A DNA stretch of 64,000 nucleotides, from contig JAVTVJ010000072.1 of the NCBI GenBank assembly GCA_034509425.1, positions 2,046,001 through 2,110,000 of the forward strand, given 5' to 3'. The position numbers were made by a program, and so were the translations under genes. Below the pieces are notes generated by a model. It made no database searches. It had not been told where the DNA came from and saw nothing but the letters and a program-made list of their open reading frames with translations. This document shows positions 24,001 through 41,800 of the stretch, piece after piece (positions within the stretch are counted from its first letter, which is position 1; every line of letters starts with the position of its first letter). Source of the DNA: Eopsaltria australis. Taxonomy: Eukaryota; Chordata; Aves; Passeriformes; Petroicidae.

Positions 24001-26651
24001 TTTATGGGCTCTTACACCCTCTTTTTCACTTCAGTATGTACTAGAAAATTTCAAGTGTTCAGAGAAGGCACTGGGCTCCTCTGGAACAGTGACAGCTGGA
24101 CCCTGAGAGCACTTCCAGGTGCTCCACTAGTGCCAATAGTGGTAATCTATTACAGCTTAAAACAATGGTATCTGACAGTGAAAGCATGGTGCGGGAATGA
24201 ACCATCAAATATAGTAGTAGTGTTTCTGCCACTGCTATCATGTGAGAAATACACTCTAATTTATTAGACTACCAGTTGAATACACTGACTTATGACCAAA
24301 ATCTGTTCCATACAAATTAGGTAGACAGTTTTGGCACATTCATGAAGTAATGACTGAAAGTATTAAGGGAAGCTCTCCCAGTTATATTCTTTCCGTAAGT
24401 CTGTGAAACTGACTCAACTGGACTTGAGTGGTGCTAAAAATGCAGTGGTGGTGAAAGTGCCCAAAACCAAACATGTCTAAGTGGAGCGCACATGATAGCA
24501 CAAAGAGAAGAAAATTCACATACATTCTGACATACAGACACCAGTAGTTCTGGAATAGGCTATCTGTGCCTTTACAACACAGTATGGTGGCATTTTGCCA
24601 TTTTTATATTAACTAGCTAGATGATGTGAATTAATGAATATCTTTGGAGGCGGGGAATAGTGACAATTACTTTTATAAAAAAAGATCTATCTCTAGGACA
24701 GGAGTCTTTAGTTTGAATTAATATCTGTTTGGGGTTTCTTGTCTCTTTAATAGGTCAATTTTCCTCATCTTGTACTCTCAAACTAAGAACCATGTCACAA
24801 CTATTTAATAAATTTGCCAATGTATCAAAGGCATCATTCAGAGATGAGCAAAAATGGAAGTGGATTCAGCAATGTTCCAACAGCAGCAAATTTGTCTCAA
24901 GGCAATACTAGGGAAATATTTCCAGAAGTAGAACCTTATCTGGGATGATTTTGCTCTGGTTTAATCTACCAGAAGAATTGTTTGCTCTGCTGTTTGGCTC
25001 TGAAGGCAGAATCTCTGTTAGGACAGATATTTGATCCTCTTACCTGAAAAGTTTCCTGAATTAAATAATGAAGGCAGGTATTAAGGTGCTGAGACTTTTA
25101 TTATGCAAAGGAAATGACATTAAATCTTCATTGTTGAAATAATACGTAGATGCTATCATCTTACGGTCAAAAACTTAGTGCATAGTGTTAGATGAATCAT
25201 TTTCTTAATAGGAAAATGATGAAAGTCTTATCTTAGAAAAATAACTTCTAAATGTGTAGTATCAGAAAAATGCTCTTCCAAGCACCCACAAGACAACCCC
25301 TTTCCTGTTATGTCTATTTAATGTCTTTCTTCCTTCAAGAGTGAAATTGAACAAATAAATACGATTTCTTTTTTCCTTGTCAAGCTGTTGGCTATGTTTA
25401 ATCATATTATGTAAATCCTCTTTAAAAGCTTCAAATCAGTTTTGGGTCTTAAAATGTGTAATGTTGTTCAAATACAAAAAATAAAAATAAAAAATCAATT
25501 TGTTGCTAGATTAAAGTAGTTCTGTATGGACTCTAATGGAAATTACAAGGCTATTTATTTTTAATATAATCCCCACACACATCCGCCTCTTTTCCCAGCA
25601 CCCTCCTCAGTTCTCACTTTTTCCATTCAGGGAGGCTTCTTGTGTTGCAAGCTGAATTGCCCAGCTCTCCTACTAGTGGTGCTAGATAACAGTAGTGTTA
25701 GATAACACTTGGCTGACATTCCAACACTGGTCTCCATTACACATTTCAATCTGCTTTCAGAAGAGGCTCTTAACACAGAAAAACAAAATTCTAAGTGCAA
25801 ATGCTCTGAAGAATGTAGCATACAGCAGTGCAGAAGTCGTGGATCACAGTTGTATTGTCAGATGTGTTGGGCTGATGCAGCCGTACCTGTGGTAGGACTT
25901 CACATTGACACCGGTGTAGAGCAAGGTTTCTTCTGTAGGTCATGCTAGAAAACACGACTCTTCTTCATGTCTGTAGTAAAGCAGTAGGAACATAACTGAG
26001 ATAAGAGAAGTTAACCAATAATTGATGGGGTTTCTTTCTGTGAATGTAGTACAGTGATTTATTAACTATTTGTATAGTTTTAGAAAAACTTTTTGCAGTA
26101 TAAAGATAGTCCTTGACTTTCAGCTTCCCTGGTTTAACTATATTAAAGCAAATGTCCTGCTCTTTCAGTATATTTTCACATAGCTAACACAGTGTTCAAA
26201 GTACTCAAACCACAGAAAATGTGCTAAGAGTTGCACTTGTTAATAGGTTTTAAGAGCCATGTAAACAGGGGCTTGGATCTACTCTGAAGCCACTCCCTTC
26301 TTTTTCCATCTGGTGTGCCACCTGTGTTTGGTGAACCCCTGGAAGGACGTTTTGCCTGTTGGAATTGTGGTCAGCTGCTTTACCTACATGGGTGAGCAGA
26401 TCTGTTGGAAGCAGTAGTTCTGTCTTCCATTGTCTCCTGGGGACAGGGCAGGGAGAGGGAAGCCTGTCTGCCCCACAGGCAGCTCCAGGCAGGGGGGCCT
26501 GGCATTAACATTACAGGTTCTGGTGGGGGGGTCCCCAAATTGGACACCAGTTGCTGAGGTGCCATAGATGAAATACAGTGACTAGATCTAGCTCTGCGAA
26601 ATGTGAGCCTTCTGGAGCTTGCTATGCAAAGGGTAAATTTGATGCAATTTT

Positions 26652-26661
26652 GGGGGGGGGG
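26652..26661. repeat. G homopolymer run
   Basis: Ten consecutive G residues followed by a purine-rich stretch. Simple sequence, prone to length variation and sequencing error. Confidence 0.9.
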
Positions 26662-27888
26662 AAAGAAGGGAAAGGCAATAAAAAAACCATACCAAACCCA
26701 CTCAGAATATATTTTACTTCAAATGTGCATCTGATTAAGAATTTATTGGTAATATTGGGCTGGAATTACTACAACTGCGCAGAATAAGGAATACTGTACT
26801 GTCCCACTGTTCCATATTTATAAAAAGCCTGTTTTATCTTTTTGATCTAATACTGACTTGATCTTCTCATGCCTAACTGAAGGGTGGGCACAGCAGAAAT
26901 GTTGGAACTGATGAGCATTGGCATGTCCAGAATTCTTATACCCTGCTTGATTGTGTTCATTTTAGTTTTCCTACTGAGCTTTCCCTGACAGCTCCAAAGC
27001 CTTTATTTATTGTAAGAAGCATCTTTGTGTGTGTAGGCATGTTTACTGGTCTGAATACTATTGCCTGGAATACTAAGCCAGTTCCAGGAAAGAAATCTGC
27101 TTGGGGCAGCCATCCAGATTTCCTTACACCCAGTGCTCTGGGATGCAGTCTTTGGCTGCTAATGAAATTATCATCATGAACTGATTCCACTAGAGGACTG
27201 AGTGCTGAGATGCTCTGTTGCAATCTAAGTGAGGCACAAAAAGAAAAAAGGAATGTTGGTCTGTTCTGGACGTGTGCACAGAGTAAAGTAGAAAGTGTCA
27301 CTGATCCGATTTATCTACTTGTACTTACTCCCAACCAGTGGCAGACACTGCACTAGAAGAGTAAAAGCTACATCAAATCATAGTTTACTTTTTGAAACAC
27401 CAGCTTAATTTGATATGTGTTGCAAACTGAAGTAATCGCTGTGATATACAACTATTAATGTGTTCATGTTAAACAGAACAAACAGATGCAGGTGAAAATA
27501 GCATTTCAGACTTTTCTGCAGCAGTGTTTCATAAATGTGTAGGGGAAAGGAAGATTTTCAGTTTGCTCAAACAAATCTCTTCTGAAAGAGAAAGACATGC
27601 TAAAAACTACATTTGATATTAATAATATTGCTTAAAATTTTAACCGTGCAAGTAAATTAAATATTAAGTTCAAAGAAATAAAAATGTTTGAGGACAGGAT
27701 TTGTATATGTATTTGTATTGCAGCACACTGGAAAGATTCAAATCCTACTGTACACATTTTTGTAGACAGTCTAACACTTTTTATAATCAGGAATGTTTTT
27801 ACATAATATAGAGTATTTTCTAATACCTCACATTACCACAAAATCTATTTGATAATGTTTTAATGTTCAGTACAGAGATTCTGTTTTT

Positions 27889-27913
27889 TTTATCTATTAT
27901 ATTTATCTATTAT
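27889..27913. repeat. 12-bp direct repeat
   Basis: The unit tttatctattat occurs at 27889-27900 and again at 27902-27913, one base apart. A short local duplication in AT-rich intron DNA. Confidence 0.85.
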
Positions 27914-28602
27914 GTATTGCGAATATTCTGTTTAAATGACTGACTGTAGTTCTACCACATCAGGCAAGATTCAGAGAAATAAAAATGGTTCAATGTCTCA
28001 TAGTTAAAATATGTGATTTTCCTCTTACCTCTGGTTTCAAATATGGATACAAACAACTGAATTTATGAATTCAGAAGTAAGATTTTTAATAAGTATGCAT
28101 AAACACTAATTGATCAGAACATTTTTAAGTTATCAAAAAATCTGATTAAATTATCATATTATATACAATAATCATACCAGATCATTCACAAAATGTGATG
28201 TAGATTAGATTACTAATTATGTTTGTATATCCCAATTTTCCTGTCCTTTTCATCCTGCATGATACACTCATGGTGATTGCTGAATGCAAATTCCTAGCAC
28301 AGCTGCACTGAAGGTGATTCAGAGTTGTTTCACTGACCTCAGTAATAACTTCATCAGGCCTTCACCTTCTCTGATGTTTCTTCATCACACTGAAGGACTG
28401 AGCAGCCATTTACCATAATAGCAATCCTCTAGAACTGATGTGAGGCTTCTTGTGTGCCTGTGCTGGTGCTAATCCTGCCTTGTGTTTTTGTATTTTTGTA
28501 TAAATTCTTAGAAGCTGCTTTTTTTTTTTATTTTCACAAGCTCTAAATGACATTTAGCCGCAATTTTGAAAAAGAAATCTGTTTATTTAAGCATGAAAAA
28601 AA

Positions 28603-28665
28603 TTATAATAATCTTAGAATTATTTAGGTTGGAAAAGATCATCAAGTCCAAATGTAATTAATAGA
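28603..28665 (-). repeat. CR1 LINE terminal fragment
   Basis: The phrase 'cttagaattatttaggttgg' followed by 'aaaagatcatcaagtccaa' is the reverse complement of a CR1 3' terminus, of the subtype whose reverse complement reads 'catttaggttggaaaagacc'. Only the last 60 bases or so are present. It lies about 720 bases upstream of the first CTNND2 exon. Confidence 0.8.
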
Positions 28666-29358
28666 ATTTCTTTTTCTTTTAATGTTCAACATGACCATTT
28701 TAAAAATTCCTTTCATTTTAGGAGATTTTAAGTTCTGGAGGTTAGTGTTTTATTCAGTAAATCCTTGCTAAATGCCAGACTGGAATAGATCTCAGAAAGG
28801 CTCCTTTTCTGGTCAGTACTGTGCCTACAACTAAGGATATGTGGAAAAGATGGTGTCCTCTTGAGCAGTACAGCCTAAGAAACACTAACAAACCCAGTTA
28901 AATTGCTGCATGTAGAATAGAATTAACCTTGTACAGTGAAGATGTCTTCAAAGAAGACTTTTTCACAAATAGCAGCATCATTGAGTTTGCATTCACTGTT
29001 GTGGTTTTAACAAGTGTTGCACATTTAATTTATGGTAACAAGTTGTGAGTTGTTTGGTGGGAGGTGAGGACTAGCCAAGGTCTGGGAATTGTGGTATTCA
29101 GGTTATTGGTATGCATATACTTGGCCTTTACTATCATAGTTCCATTCTCTTAAGGGTGTGGCTTTATAGGAAGTCTCTGACTGATGCAGTATGTAGGTAT
29201 TAAGAGTCCATGATGTGTGAAATGCTTGAACATGCAATCATATAAATACGGCTTGCTCCAAAATCCAATTAGATTACGTGCAATGATGCAAATGGTGCTG
29301 TTAGTCTTGCGTGTTTTCCCTGTACTTCTCCGTCACCCTTTATTGCTGTATCTTCTGA

Positions 29359-33038
<3,680 letters not shown>

Positions 33039-36000
33039 TGAGAGACTTTAGACCAAAATTTACTTAGAGTTTAAAGTTTCAGATACATGGAGCTATTAGT
33101 TTTTCCTTAATTTCTACTTTTTAACATAAAAATGCCCTTTGAAAATATGTGTGGTGGTGAAAAGGGGGTGTGAATTTGATTTCAAAATAAATGCATACAA
33201 AAGGGGCTGGATCTGACAGCCCTGGAGAGTGAAACACTCTGTTCAAAGAACAAACCTATGTAAGCTCTCCTACTGGAACAGTCCTTCTTACACCTCCCCA
33301 CCTTTTCCTGAGGCGATTACCAGATTTCCAGCCCTTCAGCTCCCAAATTTCCTCATGAGATTGTAAACAAGAGTATCTGAAGGAGTGGTTCTTAGGGACC
33401 AGCTACACATGGAGCTGGGCTGAAACCTGGTAGCTTTGTTTCCTATCAGCCAGCAGACAGAGGAATCATATACTTGGTTATCAGACAGTCTGTTGAGCCC
33501 ATAGTACCATGCCATTCCCACAGGCCTGCTAACCTCTTGGAAATGAATTGCAACAGAGTAATATAACACTGTGAAACAACATTCTATATAGGTTTTTAAA
33601 CCTAAGTGTCTACTTAGTTAAAACAGTAATTCTCACTGAATATTTCCAAACTGAATTACATTCCATGTGAGTATCAGCCTGCAGATTTAGTTCTTCAGTG
33701 TCTTCTTGCTTGGAATTCCTCATCTTACATAATTGATGTTTGTATTTGTAATCTCATCAGAGAGACTTCATGTGACATCTCCAGTTCAGGCCGTAGTTAA
33801 GGGTGAGGCGTAAGGATGGTGAAGTAGGGAAGGTTCACAGTGGTGTGGCATGTGTTGTATGTATTCTGCATAAGAAAATAGCCTAGTTACATGAAATGTA
33901 TGCACCAAATCTCAGGCTGCCAGAAGCTGACCTTCTGTGTGAAATGCTGTTCTTTTGCATGCCTCAGCCCTGCTTGTGTCAAGTCTGAGGAGTGAGGAAG
34001 ATGATTATTGAGTCTCTCCCATTGTTCACTTCCAGTATTTTCAGTCATCCTTGGCAGCCATAGGGATACCATATGTGAAGATGTTCCAATTAACAAGCTG
34101 GTACTCAACTGTCCCATGAAGAGGTGGGAACAAACATGAGCTAGAGCAGGCTTTTCTTGATCCGAGGCAGTAACACGCTGGAATTGTGCGTAGCCTGACT
34201 TCTGTGCATGTGGGTGGCTGCACTGTAGAGGCTGAGCTGTACTGCACTGTAATCTCCTAGAGGTTCTTACAATATCTGGCTCGAGTCCAACCTTCTGTCT
34301 GTATATACAAGCTGTGATGGAAAAGCAGTTTCTGGGGTTGCTCCATGCTTGAGGTAATAATGTTTGTGCTGGGTGGCTGCTGAGTTTACTGCTACCTAAG
34401 GGACACTTGGCTGCCAGTGTGATTGCTGGTAATGGACTTACATAGTAAGTATGCTCAGGTACTGAGTACCTTGCATGCTTACAAGAGCATTTTCCATGGC
34501 CACAAATGCATACTTGTGATATGGAAACAGGACAGGCTAGCTTTAGAGGTAGCTTCCAGGACACCCATAGCAGACAGGTCATCTATATTCTCAGGAAGAT
34601 AATTTTATTAATGTCTATATTGGTTAATTCCTACACAAAATCTTAAAATGAAGATCAGTCTCCGCTACATATTTGTATACTAATTACATGCCATTATATA
34701 GGCTGATAAGCCTTGTGTAAATATGGCTTCTTTTAATCAAAATGTTCAGATAGTTAATTTTAAATACTTGTTTTTGTTGAAATACATACAATAATCTTTA
34801 TAAAATTGCAACATTTATTAAACTTGTCTGTTTAGGCTGACTGAGTTTCACCACTGTTTGGAAAGCAATGCCAATGTTTTTATGATAGGAAAATTAGAGA
34901 AGTTTGCATTATACTAGTAGTCAGCTACTTACGTAATATAAAGACACTGAATCAATGCAATCTTTGTTTTGCCCCATTAAAATATACATATACCAGTAAA
35001 AATGAGTGAACATACAGTGTAATACGATCAGCACTTTGCAGTATCTTGCACTTGCACAGCCTTCTTTTGAAGTGCAGGTAAATCCCATTGCATAACCATC
35101 AGCAATTTGCTCCTATGTACCAAAGTATCTATACAATTGCTTTCAAAGAATTGGCCAACAGGGACACAATTTTGTATTGTAATACAAGGAAATTGCAAGC
35201 ATCCCATTATATTTAAGTGAAAGCAGCAGCACTTATCTTCTGTTTGAGAAACAATGTATCCAAATAGTTTGAATTCTGGTATATTTTAGAGCTACTCATT
35301 CACAATCAAGTAAGAAGAGGTAAAAAGAATAGAAGTGTTATTCTTTGTATTAATGGGCAAAGAAGGCAATACATGTTTAATGCTGATACAGTAGCAGTCA
35401 GTGTATTTGTCCAAATATGACTGCATCAGCAAAAACACTAAAACCTCTTTCATTTTTCTAATTTTGCTCAACATTGCAAGGAACATCCGACAGCCGGCAG
35501 AAGATAAACTGCACTGGCAGAAATCCAGAGATGGGGATTGGTGTGGATGCTCTTTAAGTCCACAATATCTTAGGCACTGTGTTTACGGAGCCATTCCACA
35601 CCCTGTGCCCTCCACTGGCATGTTCTATCCAGTGTCCAGGGATTTCCAGGTCGTAGCTGTATTGTGGCTTTAATGAGACACACTGACTTGTTAGGCTGGG
35701 CTGGCATGGAAAAGACAGAGACAGTAAACAGCATTCAGATCTGTGAGTGAGGTGATGATATGTTACATAGTCCTCTGTAAGCTTGTGCTTTGAGGGGAAA
35801 AAAGTAATTTTGCTTCCTGGTGTGGTTAATTTGGCGCTATCCTAACGCAGTCTAACAAGGAAAAGTTGTAAAATGCATAAATATTTCTGGTCCTAAAATT
35901 GTAGGGAAAAAATGAAGACCTGACAGACAAAGAGGAAGCAATTAATTTAGTCTTGGAATGAAGGAGTTGCCAGCCACCCCAAAAGTTCCAGGTCCTTCAT

Positions 36001-36151
36001 CATTAAAGAGCTCACAGGAAATACTGCTTAAGTTACAAGCAATAGCTGGTACAGAAATCTAGTCTGAACACAGTCCATCAAGAGGAAAACAGTGTTCAGA
36101 TTTAGTCACATATAGACAGTGATTAGATTATTTAGTGTGATTAATTTCTAG

Positions 36152-36176
36152 AAAGGAGGTGATCATCACCTCCTTT
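36152..36176. repeat. Inverted repeat, 12-bp arms, 1-nt centre
   Basis: Arms aaaggaggtgat (36152-36163) and atcacctccttt (36165-36176) are exact reverse complements around a single C. With one base between the arms it is a near-perfect palindrome rather than a stem-loop. It lies in the 18.4-kb CTNND2 intron. Confidence 0.9.
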
Positions 36177-37988
36177 TTCATCAGTAGAGGAAATATGGTC
36201 TCCCAAAGACAGTGTCATCATTTTCAAACTTCATTTTCTACAAGCAAGACATACTTCCATAAATGATTTTTTATCTATTTCTGTTTTCATGAGTCTGTTC
36301 CAAAATACTTAAAATCTGATTTTCAAACATCCTTAATGGTCACATGGCCCAAAGCCCCATGGGTGAGCCAGTGGCTCAGCACTTCAGAAAAGCCAGGTAC
36401 AGGAGCTATACCACAGCTTGTTCCTATGCTTCAAACTCCTGGTACACCCCTCCTCTTCAAGTATCTTGGCAATACTGTAGTGTAGAGTTAGCAGGAGTAA
36501 TAAGTGCTGCTTTCAGCATCCAGAGAGAGAGATCCTGCCGCATTTATGCTTAGCCACTTAAGCAAGGTGCAAGGAGCTACTACATGGCTTCTTTATACAC
36601 CTGTTTCTCACTCGGTATCACTGTCCCCCACTCTAGTCTCTAGGGTATTTGCTGGATGAAGATTTGGGGACACCTGAGAAAATACAGATGTGACTATAAG
36701 AGAGCAGATTTCCATTAGTTAGTAAACTCTTGTCTATGTCAATATTCAAGAATATAATCAACTACTCTTAAATACAGATAGCTTGTTAAATTACATGAGG
36801 AAATTTGAGCAAAAGGGTTGTGCTAAATGAGCTTAACATGAAAGAAAATTTATTAGCTAAAAACAAGATTCAATTAGCGTTAAATGTGTCTAGTATTAAA
36901 GAGCTGGAGGAACTGTCAGGAACAATATGTTTTCTATTAATTGGTTTGCTTTGCCTGACCACTTAGGCTCCAACAAAATATGTTTACATTCTATCATTAT
37001 GTTTACTCTTACTCTGTCTTCTAGTGTGTAAGTAGAGGTCATGTTGAATTTTTAGAAAATACTTTTCTTTCCCATTTATTACAGTAGGTTTCTGTTCTGC
37101 ACGGAATATTAGAGATGTTTGTCCCGTTTGTCTGCCATCTGAATAAAAACACCACCCAAAGTTTGAAACCAGGGAGTCTGTTGAGGGCAGTCATCCTTCA
37201 GCTTGTGTTGTGCCATTTACAGCAGGGATACTTCTGTGATAGACATTTAATGGAATCACTCTGAAGATGGCTTCGTCTGTCATTGGTTGGAACAAGTACA
37301 TAGAATTGCCTGAAGCCTTGGAAGCAGTTAAGACAGTTTGGGCATTTAAAAAGACTTGCTTTTCATGTGACTTTCAGAATAATAAAAAGATGACTTTATG
37401 AGAAAGTCCTTTATGACTAAATGTTCCGTGAAAATTGACAGCATTAAACTTCAAAACCCTAGTCTCAAGGAGTTTTAGAATCTCAAGTCCTTTCTTAAAT
37501 AAAATATACCAACTCACCTTTTAAAAATGTTAATTACAATGTGCTATCATGTAGACTTGGGACACATCATTTGGATTTTCTTCTGGTAAGGTTATTATTA
37601 TCAGTCAGACATCCCCAAAAAGAAGCTGGTTTAGGTTAAATTTATCTAGCGAAAAGGTCTGTGCAGAACTTAAACCTTACATTAAAATCTAAATTCTAAA
37701 TCCAGAGCATAATAATTCCTCAAAAATAGTGGCTTGACTGAAGGAACTATTCATGTGTTCAGATTGTTCATGAGCATATGCACTTTGCAGTGCTAATCTT
37801 TCAGCAGGGCTTAATTTATTTCTGTACAATTGGCAAAAGCTTTTTCAAATTAATATGTCACCCTCTTAGAAAAAGGATGAATTAATTTAAGATAAACCCC
37901 TTTCTGTAATATGAAGCTAAAGTATCATTATAGAGAAGGCATTGTCTAGAGCCCATTTTTATATTAACTATGAAAATGCAAGTACTTG

Positions 37989-38018
37989 ATTAATAATGAT
38001 TGACTGATTGATTGATTT
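37989..38018. repeat. (GATT)n short microsatellite
   Basis: Several GATT units with one GACT variant occur in tandem. Simple sequence in the intron. Confidence 0.75.
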
Positions 38019-38974
38019 ATGGCAGTGGGCGTCCCCAAGCTTCAGTGTGACTGATGACAGAGGATTTTCACCAACCCACGAATCTGGGTCATGGCACGCT
38101 CAGCACACTCTCTCCCAGAGCCAAGAAACCAGAATCTATTCCCCAACCCAGGTATTCTGGCTGTCAGCTGACCAGTCTTGAATTGTTGTGTTTCATGCAT
38201 ACTGAGGTTTGTACCCAGAGCAGTTCTACAGGAGACCTTTGAATCAAAAGTAACAAAGCCTAACTGGAGAACATGTTTTGAAGTTGCACAGTTTAATTCA
38301 CTGAACCCTGTAGGTTCTAGATGGAAAGTGTCTCACTTCACTTAGGACGGTACGTGCAAGGAAGGTGTGCAGAGCTCCACTCTCTCTGAGGGCAGCACGG
38401 ACCAGTGAGAGGGACAAGTGCATTACATTCAGTTCCCTGACAATCTTTCTAGCATTTCTCTGAACTCTTTCCTGATTGTCTCAACTTTCAAAGAGAAAGG
38501 CAGCTGTTGATAAGCGCTGTGTTGCAATAGCAGATTAAATATATCAAGCACATTGCTTTGTTTTCTGACACAATGGCATCTCTTAAGAAAAAAAGCAATG
38601 GCTGTGTATTTCAATAAGGGGATCCCAGGTAAACTGGCACATCTACAGAAAAATCAGTGTGTCCCAGAGTCAATAAATTCTTAAAACGCTAATTTTCAAA
38701 ATCTCTATTAAGAGTGATAATGTACATTTCCTTCAGACAGAGTTATAGTTGACAAGAATTAGCAGGACTGGCTTTTTTTTGTTGTTATTAGAGGCAGTCT
38801 TTAATTTGATGTACTAAAATTCCATTTCCTTAACTAAGTGTATTCTTTTTTTTCCTTTTAATATTCTTTTTCTTAATAAAATATTACTTTGTGGCATTAT
38901 GGCAAAACCAAAATACCTTCTACTTACATCCTAGTAAGTCCATGGAAGAACTGTGTTTATGTCTGTGTATTATG

Positions 38975-38999
38975 CATGTGTGTGTGTGTATATATATAT
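38975..38999. repeat. (TG)n(TA)n microsatellite
   Basis: A run of TG units passes directly into TA units. Related 'catacatttac' and 'tatgtctgtatta' phrases recur just downstream to about 39055. Simple sequence; it explains the two overlapping ORFs of 104 and 89 codons that start at 38889 and 38891. Confidence 0.85.
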
Positions 39000-41300
39000 T
39001 ACCATACATTTACAGACATATATATGCAGTCATACATTTATGTCTGTATATTATCTCTGATAAAATATTTAGAGGAAATTGGAATTTACATGTTTTTCCT
39101 GGCCCCACAGAACATAGTAGCTATGCTATTTCTTTCATTTTTTTGGTGGTTTTGCACTAAGTTTGCTCAGAAAAGAGAAGACATCAGAGAAGATCTCATT
39201 TAATTACTCCAGACATAAATATCTTTCAAGGTTAGGGTAAATCCTTTTCATCTTTAGCTGACAGGAGTATAGTTTAAACGCCCAGCATTTCACCATCTGA
39301 TATATTACATTACTTTCTTTAGTTAATTAGGAGCTAGGCAAAGTCCTAAATTGATTTTAAATAAAGGAAATGTGGAAATTTTCTGCAGAAGTAAAATACT
39401 CTCAAGCCTTTTTAAAGCATCATCTGAATAATTTAGTAGATAAGAGATTCTATAACCCGTATAGCAAAAAAGTTTTATTCTTCAAATGTATATTTTCTTT
39501 TCTTCTTTCTTAAGAACATGTGATTTGCCTCTGAGCATTTAAAATGTGTCTTTTTATCAACTGGCAATCTTGTGAAATACTGAATCATGAAATTGTCATT
39601 GGATTCAGTACTAGAGAAAAAGTTGGCATTACTGATTTATGTGTGTGTGCATTGTTAAATCTACATTTTATGCTGAATATTACTGTTCAGTGTTCGTGTA
39701 AGATAGGTTTGCCTTTCCCAATGCACACACAAATATGAAGAATTCCATCATTAAAGCAAAGGCGTATCTTGTGTTCTGCAGGAAATTACAGGTAGCAGCT
39801 GCAAAGCAAAGAATAATACGATAATCTTTTCACATTATTTCTTAGAGACACAAAAACCTCTTCAGTGAGCAATGATACGATAGTCTGGAATTTTGTTTTT
39901 ATCTTGATGCTACTTTTTCAACATAATTTGCACTAGGCAGCATCACGGTATATGTAAACTTATCATTTAACTCACTTCCTCTTTGGATTGCATAAGCCTT
40001 CCCAGGGATTGTTTCTGTAAGAATCGTTCAAACCTTTGGCAAGCAAGTTTTAATACTTCTGGCTTTTTGATTCCCAATTGCCTGCTTGAGTAACACCCTA
40101 TTGGTCTACACAATAGGAATTTACATATCGTGAGAAAAATCATTAATCCTAAAGAGGAAATCGTGCAAATAAATTGAACTGAGATATAGAGGCAAACTCT
40201 GTGGCATATGCAGAAGTAATCAGGAGCGTTCACGCAGGGAAAAAGTGATGTAAAAATCACTCTTGGATTTTTAAAAATAGAGAGAGAAAATCTCATCATT
40301 TGGCAAAACACTTATTGTTTTCACCTAGCTACACTACCACTCAAAATCTTTTGGCTACTTTTTTAAGAAGAACGATTTAAAGAAGGCACAAAATATTGCA
40401 AAATGCTAAGTCAAACTGAATGTTGTTTTGATTTCATTTTAATGCCAAAAGTATCATTTCACTTGTGGCGTCAAGTAGAATGTGTTCTGATTTCCTCTGC
40501 TTTTGCATCATCTCAAGTAATAATTTTTTTAGTTCCTTCTAACTTTCAGTTTATCAACAGTCTCAAACATTACTAGAAAGATAGAAAGTGATTACTATTA
40601 TAAGAATATATTTTGCATGGCTTAAAGAGGGTCGAAAATATTTTGCAATCCAAAATATTCAAGTTCTTACCTATATCACAATGACAACACCTGGAGGAGT
40701 ATCAAATCATGTGTTTCAACATCAGTTGTTAGAAGGAGAGGTTCTCCAATGTTTTATCCTTCTGGATTCCATAATTTACTATATATTAATAATAATTTAT
40801 TTTAATAATTTTACATTTTACATAGTTAAATTCTTCATGATGCTCTCAACACAGATTTATTTACTATGCAGTATTACCTACCATTTCTTTAGTTATGTTT
40901 CAGTATTTACATGTTTCTCTCTGAAACATTTTCCATGTATATTATGATATTGAAAATATTAATAGTAATCCAAGATAGTCTGGTCAGAACTGAAAATTCA
41001 ATACCGATGATCGTATTTTCATGAAAACAGTTCTGTGTACCTGGAGCTAGACCTGCCCTTACTTGTGCTATTTCAATAATGAATGAGATTTTTTTAAAAA
41101 ATCAAGTATGATGACCGAGCATAATTAGAGCCAAATGAATGGATTTTTTTTTCTTTGCAAATACTTTTGTGTCTGTTGGACAAATGTATCTGTGTGGTAA
41201 ATATCTCTACGTACATACATGTACATGTATACACAAATGGGCTGTGTGGATGTAAAACTTGAACACAACACAGAGTAGGCTTAGATGCCCACAGTTACCC

Positions 41301-41440
41301 ATAGGTTGGATATTACGTAAAGGTTCTTTATCCAGAGGGTGGTTGAGCACTGGAACAACTCCCCAGGCAAGTGGTCACAGAGTTAGAGTTGATGATTCTG
41401 ATGGGTCCCTTCTAACTCAGGAGATCCTGTGATTCCACAG
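41301..41440 (+). repeat. CR1 LINE 3'-end fragment with internal deletion
   Basis: In the + direction the sequence reads 'ataggttggatattacgtaa', 'aggttctttatccagagggt', 'gagcactggaacaactcccc', 'aggcaagtggtcacag', then 'gatgattctgatgggtccct' and 'tctaactcagg'. This is the CR1 3' end in order, lacking the middle segment between the 'gtggtcacag' phrase and the 'gatgattc' phrase. It ends in 'gatcctgtgattcc', matching the CR1 tail motif. Confidence 0.93.
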
Positions 41441-41776
41441 AATCCTTGGGGATGTGTAAAGAACCTTAATGGTTTTAGTTGTGATCTTAGAAAGTATCTA
41501 CAGCTATAGTTGACTGTTGCTTTTCCCCTGAGGGCGTTAAAGGCATGACAGTACTTACCTCTAGCATTGAGCATTGTAGCAAGCAATAATTCAACAACCA
41601 AATTTAGCAGTAATTTGTCCAGATATCACTAGGGAGTGCATGGAAGCTGGTGCCATTCTCATCCTATATCTACTAGACTCAAGAGGTGCTAAACAAATGA
41701 GAAAAGAATCAAAGTTTATCCAAACAATTCTCTAGGATGAGACATATATATGTGACACTAAAGCATCCTCAACACA

Positions 41777-41800
41777 CTTAGCAACTCTAAGGTTGCTAAG
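41777..41800. repeat. Inverted repeat, 9-bp arms
   Basis: cttagcaac (41777-41785) and gttgctaag (41792-41800) are exact reverse complements separated by six bases, giving a compact potential hairpin. Confidence 0.85.

Noticed and set aside
34261..34300. 'ctcgagtccaacc' phrase as a CR1 tail
   Set aside because: Only about 13 bases match; not enough to separate from chance.
38889..39203. Overlapping + strand ORFs rich in Cys, Tyr and Ile
   Set aside because: They are translations of the TG/TA microsatellite and its neighbours.
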